64,000 bases of DNA from Enterobacter asburiae (lineage in GTDB: Bacteria > Pseudomonadota > Gammaproteobacteria > Enterobacterales > Enterobacteriaceae). Position 1 is the first letter of the stretch. The number at the start of each line of letters is the position of its first letter. Location: NCBI RefSeq assembly GCF_024599655.1, contig NZ_CP102247.1, positions 248,001-312,000 of the forward strand, given 5' to 3'. The notes below the pieces were generated by a model, which saw nothing but the letters and a program-made list of their open reading frames with translations, ran no database searches and was not told where the DNA came from. Of this stretch, positions 44,285 through 53,258 are shown one piece after another. Position numbers and translations under genes: made by a program.

Positions 44285-45091
44285 TTATGCTTTCTTCCCG
44301 CCGTACTGGCTAAACCACGCCAGCATCCGCTGCCAGCCATCTTTGGCTGATTCAGCGTGATAGCTCGGACGATAATCGGCGTTAAAAGCATGCCCGGCAT
44401 CCGGGTAGACCACAATCTCCGCCTTCGCATTTGCCGCACGGAGCGCATGGCGCATGGTCTCTACCGAATCAAGCGAAATACCGGTGTCCTGTCCGCCGTA
44501 AAGCCCTAACACGGGGGCATTTAACTCGGTGGCGATATCGACGGGATGTTTCGGTGAATTCAGCGTTTTTTCACCCACCAGTTTGCCGTACCAGGCGACA
44601 GCGGCTTTGAGCTGCGGGTTATGCGCGGCATACAGCCAGCTAATGCGCCCGCCCCAGCAGAAACCGGTGACCAGCAGACGATGCGGATCGCCGCCGTTGC
44701 GTGCCGCCCAGCTGGCGACGTGGTCGAGATCGGCCAGCACCTGCGCGTCCGGGACTTTGCTGACCAGGTTGCTGAGCAATGTTGGAATATCGCTGTAGTC
44801 GTTCGGATCGCCCTGACGGAAGTAGAGCTCTGGGGCAACGGCCAGATACCCTTCCAGCGCCAGCCGGCGGCAGAGGTCGCGAATGTGTTCGTGAACACCA
44901 AATATCTCCTGAATCACAATCACGATGGGCAGCGGGCCGTCTGCCGATTTTGGCCGTGCGTGATAAGCAGGCATATTCTCCCCCTGCGAGGGAATGGAGG
45001 TCTCACCCGCGGTAATTGCCGCTTCTGGCGTCGACACGATGGTTGAAGCATGTGGGGCCGCAGCAGGTGCAAAACCGGTTTTTTCAGTCAT
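44285..45091 (-). CDS. ysgA: YsgA, dienelactone hydrolase-family protein
   Basis: 268 aa alpha/beta hydrolase of the carboxymethylenebutenolidase type (E. coli YsgA about 271). Catalytic Cys-Asp-His candidates: GFCWGGRIS, YGGQDTGIS and DAGHAFN. No signal peptide; the 40-residue Ala/Thr-rich start precedes the fold. The physiological substrate is unknown. Confidence 0.92.
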   Translation of the reverse strand: MTEKTGFAPAAAPHASTIVSTPEAAITAGETSIPSQGENMPAYHARPKSADGPLPIVIVIQEIFGVHEHIRDLCRRLALEGYLAVAPELYFRQGDPNDYSDIPTLLSNLVSKVPDAQVLADLDHVASWAARNGGDPHRLLVTGFCWGGRISWLYAAHNPQLKAAVAWYGKLVGEKTLNSPKHPVDIATELNAPVLGLYGGQDTGISLDSVETMRHALRAANAKAEIVVYPDAGHAFNADYRPSYHAESAKDGWQRMLAWFSQYGGKKA

Positions 45092-45206
45092 GGCATTCTC
45101 CGTACCAATGAGTTAGCGCAAAGGTAAATATAGACACCAGGTTAACAACTCACAGTGCCTTAAACGGTCTATCTTTTGTGCAGCACCTGGCGATATAACT
45201 TGTTAA

Positions 45207-45222
45207 TGTGATGTAAATCACC
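45207..45222 (+). promoter_or_regulatory. CRP site 2 of the udp promoter
   Basis: TGTGA-N6-TCACC centred at 45214.5, which is -93.5 if transcription starts near 45308. This matches the geometry known for E. coli udp, where CytR binds together with two CRP dimers. Confidence 0.8.
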
Positions 45223-45258
45223 TTTTTATGGAAATTCAATGTAATCATTTTCATTCAT

Positions 45259-45274
45259 GGTGAGGTGCGTCACG
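45259..45274 (+). promoter_or_regulatory. CRP site 1 of the udp promoter
   Basis: GGTGA-N6-TCACG centred at 45266.5, i.e. -41.5 relative to a start near 45308, with a -10-like TAAAGT at 45296-45301. The 52-bp spacing to the distal site is exact. Confidence 0.75.
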
Positions 45275-45346
45275 AAAATATGCTTACTGCTTCTGTAAAG
45301 TACCGTTTTACTTCTTCTGACTAACCGACCCACAGAGGAGTCACCT

Positions 45347-46108
45347 ATGTCTAAGTCTGATGTTTTTCATCTCGGCCTCACTAAAAACGATTTACAAGGG
45401 GCTACGCTCGCTATCGTCCCCGGCGATCCTGAGCGTGTGGAAAAGATCGCCGCGCTGATGGATAAGCCGGTCAAGCTGGCTGCCCATCGTGAGTTCACCA
45501 CCTGGCGCGCAGAGCTGGATGGCAAAGCGGTGATCGTGTGCTCTACCGGTATCGGTGGTCCGTCTACCTCTATTGCTGTTGAAGAGCTGGCGCAGCTGGG
45601 CATTCGTACTTTCCTGCGTATCGGTACCACCGGCGCTATCCAGCCGCACATCAACGTCGGCGATGTGCTGGTCACGACCGCGTCCGTCCGTCTGGACGGT
45701 GCAAGCCTGCACTTTGCACCGATGGAATTCCCGGCAGTGGCTGATTTCGAATGCACCACCGCGCTGGTTGAAGCCGCGAAGTCCGTAGGCGCAACTACCC
45801 ACGTGGGCGTAACCGCCTCTTCCGACACCTTCTACCCGGGCCAGGAGCGTTACGACACCTTCTCAGGTCGCGTGGTAAGCCGTTTCAAAGGCTCAATGGA
45901 AGAGTGGCAGTCCATGGGCGTGATGAACTACGAAATGGAATCCGCTACGCTGCTGACCATGTGCGCAAGCCAGGGTCTGCGTGCCGGTATGGTGGCGGGC
46001 GTTATCGTCAACCGTACCCAGCAGGAGATCCCTAACGCCGAAACCATGAAGCAGACCGAAAGTCATGCAGTGAAAATCGTGGTTGAAGCCGCGCGTCGCC
46101 TGATCTAG
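45347..46108 (+). CDS. udp: Uridine phosphorylase
   Basis: Phosphorolysis of uridine to uracil and ribose-1-phosphate. It is 253 aa, as in E. coli. Family motifs: IVPGDPERVEKIA, FLRIGTTGAIQ and NYEMESATL. Strong ribosome-binding site GAGGAG. Promoter with two CRP sites, expected CytR repression. Confidence 0.98.
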   Translation: MSKSDVFHLGLTKNDLQGATLAIVPGDPERVEKIAALMDKPVKLAAHREFTTWRAELDGKAVIVCSTGIGGPSTSIAVEELAQLGIRTFLRIGTTGAIQPHINVGDVLVTTASVRLDGASLHFAPMEFPAVADFECTTALVEAAKSVGATTHVGVTASSDTFYPGQERYDTFSGRVVSRFKGSMEEWQSMGVMNYEMESATLLTMCASQGLRAGMVAGVIVNRTQQEIPNAETMKQTESHAVKIVVEAARRLI

Positions 46109-46126
46109 TCCTCTCCTTTCGAAATC

Positions 46127-46156
46127 AAAGGCCGACACGTTCGGCCTTTATTTTTT
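46127..46156 (+). terminator. Terminator after udp
   Basis: AAAGGCCGA (46127-46135)/TCGGCCTTT (46141-46149), then ATTTTTTG. It lies 18 bases after the udp stop. Confidence 0.9.
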
Positions 46157-46248
46157 GCGTAGCGCCTCGCAGGAAAACCCTTTCAAACTGGACGTTTGTA
46201 CAGCACAATCCTATTTTGTGCGGGTAATACGTTGATGCAGGGGGCATT

Positions 46249-47706
46249 GTGGATATCTCAATCCTGATTTATGCGGTGATTGCGCTGGCGGGCGTGGCGA
46301 TAGGCTGGCTCATTTCCAGCTATCAGCATGCACAGCAGAAGGCCGACCAGCTGGCAGAGCGCGAAGAGATAGTCGCTGAATTAAGTGCGGCAAAGCAGCA
46401 GCTTGCGCTGAGTGACCACTGGCGAGAGGAGTGCGAGCTGCTCAACAACGAGCTGCGCAACCTGCGAGATATCAATACCTCGCTGGAGGCCGATCTCCGC
46501 GAAGTGACCACCCGCCTTGAATCCACCCAGCTGCATGCGGAAGACAAAATCCGCCAGATGATCAACAGCGAGCAGCGCCTCAGCGAACAGTTTGAGAACC
46601 TAGCCAACCGTATTTTTGAGCACAGTAACCGCCGCGTTGACGAACAGAACCGCCAGAGCCTGAACAGCCTGCTGACGCCCCTGCGCGAACAGCTTGACGG
46701 TTTTCGTCGTCAGGTGCAGGACAGCTTTGGGCAGGAGGCGCGCGAGCGTCACACGCTGGCGCATGAGATTCGCAATCTCCAGCAGCTGAATGCCCAGATG
46801 GCGCAGGAAGCGGTCAACCTGACCCGCGCGCTGAAAGGGGATAACAAAACCCAGGGCAACTGGGGAGAAGTGGTGCTGACCCGCGTACTGGAAGCCTCTG
46901 GACTGCGGGAAGGATATGAATACGAAACGCAGGTAAGTATCGAAAACGACGCCCGCTCTCGTATGCAGCCGGATGTGATTGTGCGGCTGCCGCAGGGTAA
47001 AGATGTGGTGATTGACGCCAAAATGACGCTGGTGGCCTATGAGCGCTACTTCAACGCCGAAGATGACTACACCCGCGAATCGGCGCTGCAGGAGCACATT
47101 GCCTCCGTGCGTAACCACATTCGCCTGCTCGGCAGAAAGGACTACCAGCAGCTGCCGGGTCTCCGCTCGCTGGACTATGTCCTGATGTTTATCCCGGTAG
47201 AACCCGCGTTTCTGCTGGCACTCGACAGACAGCCTGAGCTTATCACCGAAGCGCTCAAAAATAACATTATGCTGGTCAGCCCCACCACGTTGCTGGTGGC
47301 GTTACGCACCATTGCGAACCTGTGGCGCTATGAGCACCAGAGCCGCAACGCGCAGCAGATTGCCGAGCGCGCCAGCAAGCTTTACGACAAAATGCGCCTC
47401 TTCGTGGACGACATGTCCTCAGTCGGGCAGAGCCTGGATCGTGCGCAGGATAACTACCGTCAGGCGATGAAAAAACTCGCCTCGGGACGCGGCAATTTGC
47501 TGGCACAGGCCGAATCCTTCCGCAGCCTGGGGGTTGAGGTTAAACGCGAGATTAATCCGGAATTGGTCGAACAGGCCACCGCCCAGGACGACGAGTTTCG
47601 CCTGCGAGAAGGTGCGGACGAACAAAAGACAAACAGTGAAGACAACACGTTAGCGGTGAATTTATCACCAGACGAGACGCCAGCGCGTTTCTTTCGCGGT
47701 GGTTGA
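46249..47706 (+). CDS. rmuC: RmuC, DNA recombination-limiting protein
   Basis: 485 aa (E. coli about 475) with a GTG start. One N-terminal transmembrane helix (ISILIYAVIALAGVAIGWLI) precedes a long coiled coil, then the RmuC domain of PD-(D/E)XK nuclease type (QPDVIVRLPQGKDVVIDAKMTL). It lowers the rate of inversion between short repeats in E. coli. The final 30 residues differ from E. coli and account for the extra length. Confidence 0.95.
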   Translation: MDISILIYAVIALAGVAIGWLISSYQHAQQKADQLAEREEIVAELSAAKQQLALSDHWREECELLNNELRNLRDINTSLEADLREVTTRLESTQLHAEDKIRQMINSEQRLSEQFENLANRIFEHSNRRVDEQNRQSLNSLLTPLREQLDGFRRQVQDSFGQEARERHTLAHEIRNLQQLNAQMAQEAVNLTRALKGDNKTQGNWGEVVLTRVLEASGLREGYEYETQVSIENDARSRMQPDVIVRLPQGKDVVIDAKMTLVAYERYFNAEDDYTRESALQEHIASVRNHIRLLGRKDYQQLPGLRSLDYVLMFIPVEPAFLLALDRQPELITEALKNNIMLVSPTTLLVALRTIANLWRYEHQSRNAQQIAERASKLYDKMRLFVDDMSSVGQSLDRAQDNYRQAMKKLASGRGNLLAQAESFRSLGVEVKREINPELVEQATAQDDEFRLREGADEQKTNSEDNTLAVNLSPDETPARFFRGG

Positions 47707-47772
47707 AACGTAGGGCAAACGCGCCCAATCTGTTACACTTCACGAACATTTTACTGATAAGCAGGCTCTAAG

Positions 47773-48528
47773 ATGGCTGACGATTCACAAGACACAACGC
47801 ACTTTGGCTTTCAGACCGTCGCCAAAGCGCAGAAAGCTGACATGGTGGCCCACGTATTTCATTCCGTGGCGGCGAAGTACGATGTGATGAATGACCTGAT
47901 GTCGTTCGGCATTCATCGCTTGTGGAAGCGCTTCACCATTGACTGTAGCGGCGTGCGTCGTGGACAAACGGTGCTGGACTTAGCCGGCGGCACGGGCGAT
48001 TTAACCGCGAAGTTCTCCCGTCTGGTGGGCGAAACCGGTCGCGTTGTTCTTGCCGATATTAATGACTCCATGCTGAAAATGGGACGCGAAAAGCTGCGTA
48101 ACATCGGCGTGGTGGGGAATGTGGAATATGTGCAGGCAAACGCCGAAGCGCTGCCATTCCCGGATAATACCTTTGACTGCATCACGATCTCTTTCGGTCT
48201 GCGTAACGTGACCGATAAAGAAAAAGCGCTGCGCTCCATGTACCGCGTGCTGAAGCCGGGTGGACGTCTGCTGGTGCTCGAGTTCTCTAAACCGATCATT
48301 GAGCCGCTGAGCAAAGCCTACGACGCCTATTCCTTCCACGTGCTGCCGCGTATTGGCGAGCTGGTGGCTAATGACGCTGAAAGCTACCGCTATCTGGCGG
48401 AATCTATCCGTATGCACCCGGATCAGGACACATTAAAAGCCATGATGCAGGATGCAGAATTTGAAAATGTTGAATATTTCAACCTGACGGCGGGCGTCGT
48501 CGCGCTGCATCGCGGTTACAAATTCTGA
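47773..48528 (+). CDS. ubiE: UbiE, ubiquinone/menaquinone C-methyltransferase
   Basis: SAM-dependent methyltransferase of both quinone pathways. It is 251 aa, as in E. coli. SAM site VLDLAGGTGDLTAKF; ITISFGLRNVTD and RVLKPGGRLLVLEFS are UbiE family blocks. First in ubiE-ubiJ-ubiB. Confidence 0.98.
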   Translation: MADDSQDTTHFGFQTVAKAQKADMVAHVFHSVAAKYDVMNDLMSFGIHRLWKRFTIDCSGVRRGQTVLDLAGGTGDLTAKFSRLVGETGRVVLADINDSMLKMGREKLRNIGVVGNVEYVQANAEALPFPDNTFDCITISFGLRNVTDKEKALRSMYRVLKPGGRLLVLEFSKPIIEPLSKAYDAYSFHVLPRIGELVANDAESYRYLAESIRMHPDQDTLKAMMQDAEFENVEYFNLTAGVVALHRGYKF

Positions 48529-48541
48529 GTGGAGGTGTCCC

Positions 48542-49147
48542 GTGCCCTTTAAACCCTTAGTCTCCGCAGGCGTCGAGAATGTACTGAACGCTTTTCTGTA
48601 TCGCGCTCCGGCGCTGAAAGCTGCACGTCAGCGGCTAAACGGGAAGGTATTACGCATTGTTTTAAAAGAGTTCTCGACGCCGCTTGTGCTGGTATTCAGC
48701 GAACGTCAGCTTGACGTTCTGGGGGCGTGGGAAGGTGAAGCCGACTGCTCGGTCATCACGCACATGAGCGTGCTGCCAAAACTGCGCGATCGCCAGCAAT
48801 TAACGGCGCTTATCCGCAGCGGTGAGCTGGAAGTGGAAGGCGACATTCAGGTCGTGCAGAACTTCGTTGCGCTCACCGATCTGGCGGAGTTCGATCCGGC
48901 AGAGCTGCTTGCGCCTTTTATCGGCGACATCGCCGCCGAAGGCATCGGGAAAGTCCTTCATGGTGGCGCCTCCTTTGCGCGTAAAAGCCTCCAACGCCAG
49001 CAACGCTATGCGGCGGAAGTGCTGACTGAGGAGTGGCGAATGGCGCCCGGGGCACTGGAAGTTGCATGGTTTGCGGAAGAGACCGCTGCTGTTGAACGTG
49101 CGGTTGACGCGTTAACCAAACGGCTGGAAAAACTGGAGGGCAAATGA
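48542..49147 (+). CDS. ubiJ: UbiJ, ubiquinone biosynthesis accessory protein
   Basis: 201 aa, as in E. coli, with a GTG start 13 bases after ubiE. N-terminal SCP2 lipid-binding domain (LKAARQRLNGKVLRI...), C-terminal coiled coil (AVERAVDALTKRLEKLEGK). Partner of UbiK in the Ubi complex. The 3' half is where the E. coli esrE small RNA is encoded. It overlaps ubiB by 4 bases. Confidence 0.95.
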   Translation: MPFKPLVSAGVENVLNAFLYRAPALKAARQRLNGKVLRIVLKEFSTPLVLVFSERQLDVLGAWEGEADCSVITHMSVLPKLRDRQQLTALIRSGELEVEGDIQVVQNFVALTDLAEFDPAELLAPFIGDIAAEGIGKVLHGGASFARKSLQRQQRYAAEVLTEEWRMAPGALEVAWFAEETAAVERAVDALTKRLEKLEGK

Positions 49148-50784
49148 CGCCTGGTGAAATTCGGCGCCTCTATTTTATTATTCGCACCTTTTTGAGCTAC
49201 GGGCTCGACGAGCTTATCCCCAAAATGCGTATCACGCTGCCGCTTCGTATCTGGCGGCGGATGCTGTTCTGGATGCCCAATCGCCATAAAGGTCAACCGC
49301 TGGGTGAGCGTCTGCGCCTGGCGCTGCAGGAGCTCGGTCCGGTTTGGATTAAATTCGGACAGATGCTGTCGACCCGCCGCGATCTGTTCCCCCCTCTCAT
49401 TGCCGATGAGCTCGCGATGTTGCAGGATCGCGTCGCACCGTTTGACGGCGCGCGCGCGAAAAAGCAGATTGAAGAGGCGATGGGGAATGTACCCGTCGAG
49501 ACCTGGTTCGACGATTTCGACATTAAGCCACTGGCGTCGGCCTCAATCGCGCAGGTGCACACCGCGCGTTTGAAAGAAAACGGCAAAGAAGTCGTTATTA
49601 AGGTCATTCGACCGGACATCCTGCCCATCATCAAAGCGGACATGAAGCTGATTTATCGTCTGGCGCGCTGGGTACCACGCTTGCTGCCGGACGGGCGTCG
49701 CCTTCGTCCACTGGAAGTGGTGCGGGAATATGAAAAAACGCTGATTGATGAGCTTAATCTGCTGCGCGAATCGGCAAACGCCATTCAGCTGCGTCGCAAC
49801 TTTGAAAACAGCCCGATGCTCTATGTACCTGAAGTCTATTCTGACTACTGCAGCCAGGACATGATGGTGATGGAGCGTATCTACGGTATTCCGGTTTCGG
49901 ATGTGGTGGCCCTGGAGAAACAGGGAACGAACATGAAGCTGTTGGCCGAACGTGGCGTACAGGTCTTCTTTACCCAGGTATTCCGCGACAGTTTTTTCCA
50001 TGCGGACATGCACCCGGGCAATATCTTCGTGAGCTACGAACACCCTGAGGATCCGAAGTATATCGGGATCGACTGCGGGATTGTGGGGTCGCTGAACAAA
50101 GAAGATAAACGGTATCTGGCAGAAAATTTCATCGCGTTCTTCAACCGCGACTACCGTAAAGTGGCCGAGCTGCACGTTGATTCCGGCTGGGTGCCGCCGG
50201 ATACCAACGTCGAAGAGTTCGAGTTCGCGATCCGGACAGTTTGTGAACCGATTTTTGAAAAACCGCTGGCGGAAATCTCCTTCGGGCACGTACTGTTAAA
50301 CCTGTTTAATACGGCTCGCCGCTTTAATATGGAAGTTCAGCCACAGCTAGTTTTACTTCAGAAAACATTACTTTACGTTGAGGGTGTAGGCCGACAGCTC
50401 TATCCTCAGTTAGACTTGTGGAAGACCGCGAAACCTTTCCTTGAATCCTGGATTAAGGATCAGGTTGGCATTCCGGCGCTGGTGCGCTCGCTGAAAGAGA
50501 AAGGCCCGTTCTGGATAGAAAAAATGCCTGAAATTCCTGAACTGGTTTATGACAGTTTGCGTCAGAGCAAGAACCTTCAGCACAGCATGGATAAAATCGC
50601 CCGCGAGCTTCAGTCCAGCCGTGTTCGCCAGGGACAGTCACGCTATCTCTTTGGGATTGGCGCAACGCTGCTGCTGAGCGGCACGCTGCTGCTGATCAAC
50701 CGTCCGGACTGGCAGATGATGCCCGCCTGGCTGATGGCTGGCGGAGTGGTAGTCTGGCTAGCAGGCTGGCGAAAAACGCGCTGA
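49144..50784 (+). CDS. ubiB: UbiB, atypical kinase-like ubiquinone protein
   Basis: ADCK/COQ8-family ATPase needed for ubiquinone synthesis. It is 546 aa, as in E. coli. The KxGQ motif is in WIKFGQMLSTRRD; the Ala-rich nucleotide loop is ASASIAQVHTA; the catalytic HxDxxPGN is HADMHPGNIFV; the Mg-binding motif is GIDCGIVG. Two C-terminal transmembrane helices (YLFGIGATLLLSGTLLLI and MMPAWLMAGGVVVWLAGW). Confidence 0.97.
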   Translation: MTPGEIRRLYFIIRTFLSYGLDELIPKMRITLPLRIWRRMLFWMPNRHKGQPLGERLRLALQELGPVWIKFGQMLSTRRDLFPPLIADELAMLQDRVAPFDGARAKKQIEEAMGNVPVETWFDDFDIKPLASASIAQVHTARLKENGKEVVIKVIRPDILPIIKADMKLIYRLARWVPRLLPDGRRLRPLEVVREYEKTLIDELNLLRESANAIQLRRNFENSPMLYVPEVYSDYCSQDMMVMERIYGIPVSDVVALEKQGTNMKLLAERGVQVFFTQVFRDSFFHADMHPGNIFVSYEHPEDPKYIGIDCGIVGSLNKEDKRYLAENFIAFFNRDYRKVAELHVDSGWVPPDTNVEEFEFAIRTVCEPIFEKPLAEISFGHVLLNLFNTARRFNMEVQPQLVLLQKTLLYVEGVGRQLYPQLDLWKTAKPFLESWIKDQVGIPALVRSLKEKGPFWIEKMPEIPELVYDSLRQSKNLQHSMDKIARELQSSRVRQGQSRYLFGIGATLLLSGTLLLINRPDWQMMPAWLMAGGVVVWLAGWRKTR

Positions 50785-50803
50785 GCGTGCGTCGCTATCG
50801 ACG

Positions 50804-50826
50804 GGTCGCATACGTATAATGCGACC
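50804..50826. promoter_or_regulatory. Inverted repeat overlapping a tatA -10 element
   Basis: A perfect 8-bp inverted repeat GGTCGCAT (50804-50811)...ATGCGACC (50819-50826) with a 7-base spacer. A TATAAT (50815-50820) spans the spacer and the right arm. It sits in the 76-base ubiB-tatA gap, and no good -35 is apparent. It could be an operator or an mRNA 5' hairpin. Confidence 0.55.
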
Positions 50827-50860
50827 TGACTCATTAATCATCTATCCCTGAGGAACATGT

Positions 50861-51115
50861 ATGGGTGGAATCAGTATCTGGCAATTAGTCATTATTGCCG
50901 TCATCGTCGTGCTGCTGTTTGGCACCAAAAAGCTCGGTTCTATTGGTTCCGATCTGGGCGCGTCTATCAAAGGCTTCAAGAAAGCGATGAGCGATGATGA
51001 GAACAAGCAGGATAAAACCAGCCAGGACGCTGATTTTACTGCTAAAACCATCGCCGATAAGCAAGAAGAAGCCAAAAAGGAAGACGCTAAACGCCACGAT
51101 AAAGAGCAGGTGTAA
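50861..51115 (+). CDS. tatA: TatA, twin-arginine translocase subunit
   Basis: Pore-forming subunit for export of folded proteins. It is 84 aa (E. coli 89). N-terminal transmembrane helix ISIWQLVIIAVIVVLLFG, hinge and amphipathic helix (SIGSDLGASIKGFKKAM), charged tail. First of tatABC. Confidence 0.97.
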   Translation: MGGISIWQLVIIAVIVVLLFGTKKLGSIGSDLGASIKGFKKAMSDDENKQDKTSQDADFTAKTIADKQEEAKKEDAKRHDKEQV

Positions 51116-51118
51116 GTC

Positions 51119-51661
51119 GTGTTCGACATTGGTTTTAGTGAGCTCCTGCTGGTCTTTGTGATTGGCCTGATTGTGCTGGGGCCGCAGCGTCTGCCGGTGG
51201 CAGTGAAAACCGTTGCGGGCTGGGTTCGTGCGCTGAGATCGCTGGCATCGACCGTTCAGAATGAACTGGCGCAGGAGCTTAAGCTGCAGGAATTTCAGGA
51301 AAGCCTGAAAAAGGTTGAGAAGGCGAGCATGGATAACCTGACGCCGGAGCTGAAAGCGTCCATGGATGAGCTGCGCGAAGCGGCGGAATCGATGAAGCGC
51401 TCCTATAGCGTTAACGATCCTGAAAAAGCGAGCGATGAAGCGAATACCATCCATAACCCGGTGGTGAAGGGCAGCGAGGAGCAGCGCGAGGGCATAACGC
51501 CTGCCAGCGCTGAACATCAGGCTGCCGCGCCAGAGCAGACGCCGCAGGAAACCGAAGTGAAAAAACAGGCGCAGCCGGAAGAGCCGGTAGCAAAAACGGC
51601 GGAAGTGAAGCCCGCTGCGTCCGTTTCCGAACCCTCCCCCTCGTCGAGTGATAAAGCGTAA
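51119..51661 (+). CDS. tatB: TatB, twin-arginine translocase subunit
   Basis: Forms the signal-peptide receptor with TatC. It is 180 aa (E. coli 171) with a GTG start. Transmembrane helix FDIGFSELLLVFVIGLIVLG with the conserved Glu8 and GPQRLP, amphipathic helix, and a long Glu/Ala/Pro-rich tail that carries the extra length. It starts 3 bases after tatA. Confidence 0.97.
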   Translation: MFDIGFSELLLVFVIGLIVLGPQRLPVAVKTVAGWVRALRSLASTVQNELAQELKLQEFQESLKKVEKASMDNLTPELKASMDELREAAESMKRSYSVNDPEKASDEANTIHNPVVKGSEEQREGITPASAEHQAAAPEQTPQETEVKKQAQPEEPVAKTAEVKPAASVSEPSPSSSDKA

Positions 51662-51663
51662 AC

Positions 51664-52434
51664 ATGGCAGTAGATGATACTCAACCGCTGATTACGCACC
51701 TCATTGAGCTGCGTAAGCGCCTGTTAAACTGCATTATTGCGGTTTTACTCATATTCCTGTGCCTGGTCTATTTTGCCAACGACATCTATCAGGTGGTCTC
51801 TGCGCCGCTGATCAAGCAGATGCCGCTGGGCGCAACGATGATTGCAACAGACGTTGCTTCTCCGTTCTTTACCCCCATCAAGCTGACCTTCTGGGTGTCG
51901 TTGATTGCCTCTGCACCGGTCATTCTTTACCAGGTGTGGGCGTTTGTGGCGCCAGCGCTGTATAAGCATGAACGCAAGCTGGTGATCCCGCTGCTGGTGT
52001 CCAGCTCACTGCTGTTCTATATCGGCATGGCGTTTGCCTATTTCGTTGTCTTCCCGCTGGCCTTCGGCTTTCTGACGCATACCGCGCCGGAAGGGGTCCA
52101 GGTGTCGACGGATATCGCCAGCTACCTCAGCTTTGTGATGGCGCTGTTTATGGCATTTGGCGTGGCATTCGAAGTGCCGGTGGCCATTGTGCTGCTTTGC
52201 TGGGTAGGGGTAACCACCCCGGATGACCTGCGTAAGAAGCGTCCGTATATCCTGGTGGGCGCCTTTGTTGTCGGCATGCTGCTGACGCCGCCGGATGTAT
52301 TCTCGCAGACGCTGCTGGCCATACCGATGTACTGTCTGTTTGAGGTCGGCGTATTCTTCTCGCGTTTCTACGTGGGTAAAGGACGTCGAGCGGATGACGA
52401 AGACGATACGTCCGACAAGACCACTGAAGAGTAA
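51664..52434 (+). CDS. tatC: TatC, twin-arginine translocase subunit
   Basis: Polytopic receptor for the twin-arginine signal. It is 256 aa (E. coli 258), six transmembrane helices. Conserved N-terminal LITHLIELRKRLLNC and the glutamates of the signal site in the first cytoplasmic loops (FVAPALYKHERK). It starts 2 bases after tatB. Confidence 0.97.
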   Translation: MAVDDTQPLITHLIELRKRLLNCIIAVLLIFLCLVYFANDIYQVVSAPLIKQMPLGATMIATDVASPFFTPIKLTFWVSLIASAPVILYQVWAFVAPALYKHERKLVIPLLVSSSLLFYIGMAFAYFVVFPLAFGFLTHTAPEGVQVSTDIASYLSFVMALFMAFGVAFEVPVAIVLLCWVGVTTPDDLRKKRPYILVGAFVVGMLLTPPDVFSQTLLAIPMYCLFEVGVFFSRFYVGKGRRADDEDDTSDKTTEE

Positions 52435-52440
52435 AACCAG

Positions 52441-52456
52441 CCGCCCGTCAGGGCGG
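52441..52456 (+). other. Hairpin between tatC and tatD
   Basis: CCGCCC (52441-52446)/GGGCGG (52451-52456) with a GTCA loop, followed by TTGTTAT. It could be a weak terminator separating tatABC from tatD, or an attenuator; tatD starts 20 bases later. Confidence 0.55.
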
Positions 52457-52475
52457 TTGTTATATGGGGATTTGC

Positions 52476-53258
52476 ATGTTTGATATCGGACTCAATCTGA
52501 CCAGCTCGCAGTTTGCGAAAGATCGTGATGAGGTGGTTGCGCGCGCGTTTGCCGCCGGGGTGAAAGGACTGCTGCTGACAGGCACCAACCTGCATGAGAG
52601 CGAGCAGGCGCAGCAGCTGGCACAACGCTACGATCGCTGTTGGTCTACTGCTGGCGTGCATCCTCACGACAGCAGCCAGTGGACCGCGGAGAGTGGCGAC
52701 ACCCTGTACAGGCTGGCGAAGACGTCAGACGTTGTGGCGATCGGCGAATGCGGTCTCGATTTCAACCGTAACTTTTCCACGCCTGAAGAGCAGGAAAAGG
52801 CGTTCACTGCCCAGCTTGCGCTGGCAGCAGAGCTTGGAATGCCCGTATTTATGCACTGCCGCGACGCGCATGAGCGTTTCCTGGCACTTCTGGATCCGTG
52901 GCTGGAGAAACTGCCCGGCGCGGTACTGCACTGCTTCACCGGTTCACGGCACGAAGCGCTGGATTGTCTGAAGCGAGGGCTGTATCTGGGCATTACCGGC
53001 TGGGTTTGCGATGAACGTCGCGGGCTTGAACTTCGTGAGCTGTTGCCGGTAATCCCGGCTGACCGGTTGCTCTTTGAAACCGATGCGCCCTATCTGCTAC
53101 CGCGCGATATGAAGCCCAAACCGACATCGCGGCGAAATGAGCCCGCGTATCTGGGGCACATTGTTGAGAGCGTTGCGAAGTGGCGCGGAGAGGATCCGCA
53201 CTGGCTTTCGGCGCAGACGGATGACAACGTGCGTAATCTGTTCGGGATAAACGTTTAA
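52476..53258 (+). CDS. tatD: TatD, metal-dependent 3'-5' DNase
   Basis: TIM-barrel amidohydrolase-type nuclease; not needed for Tat transport. It is 260 aa from the ATG at 52476 (MFDIGLNLTSS), with GGGGA 5 bases upstream; an ATG at 52464 has no ribosome-binding site. Metal ligands in AGVHPHDSS, GECGLDFNRN, MHCRDAHE, HCFTGS and ETDAPYLLP. The N-terminal metal motif is DIGLNL instead of the usual HxH, as in E. coli TatD. It converges with rfaH with a 4-base overlap. Confidence 0.96.
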   Translation: MFDIGLNLTSSQFAKDRDEVVARAFAAGVKGLLLTGTNLHESEQAQQLAQRYDRCWSTAGVHPHDSSQWTAESGDTLYRLAKTSDVVAIGECGLDFNRNFSTPEEQEKAFTAQLALAAELGMPVFMHCRDAHERFLALLDPWLEKLPGAVLHCFTGSRHEALDCLKRGLYLGITGWVCDERRGLELRELLPVIPADRLLFETDAPYLLPRDMKPKPTSRRNEPAYLGHIVESVAKWRGEDPHWLSAQTDDNVRNLFGINV

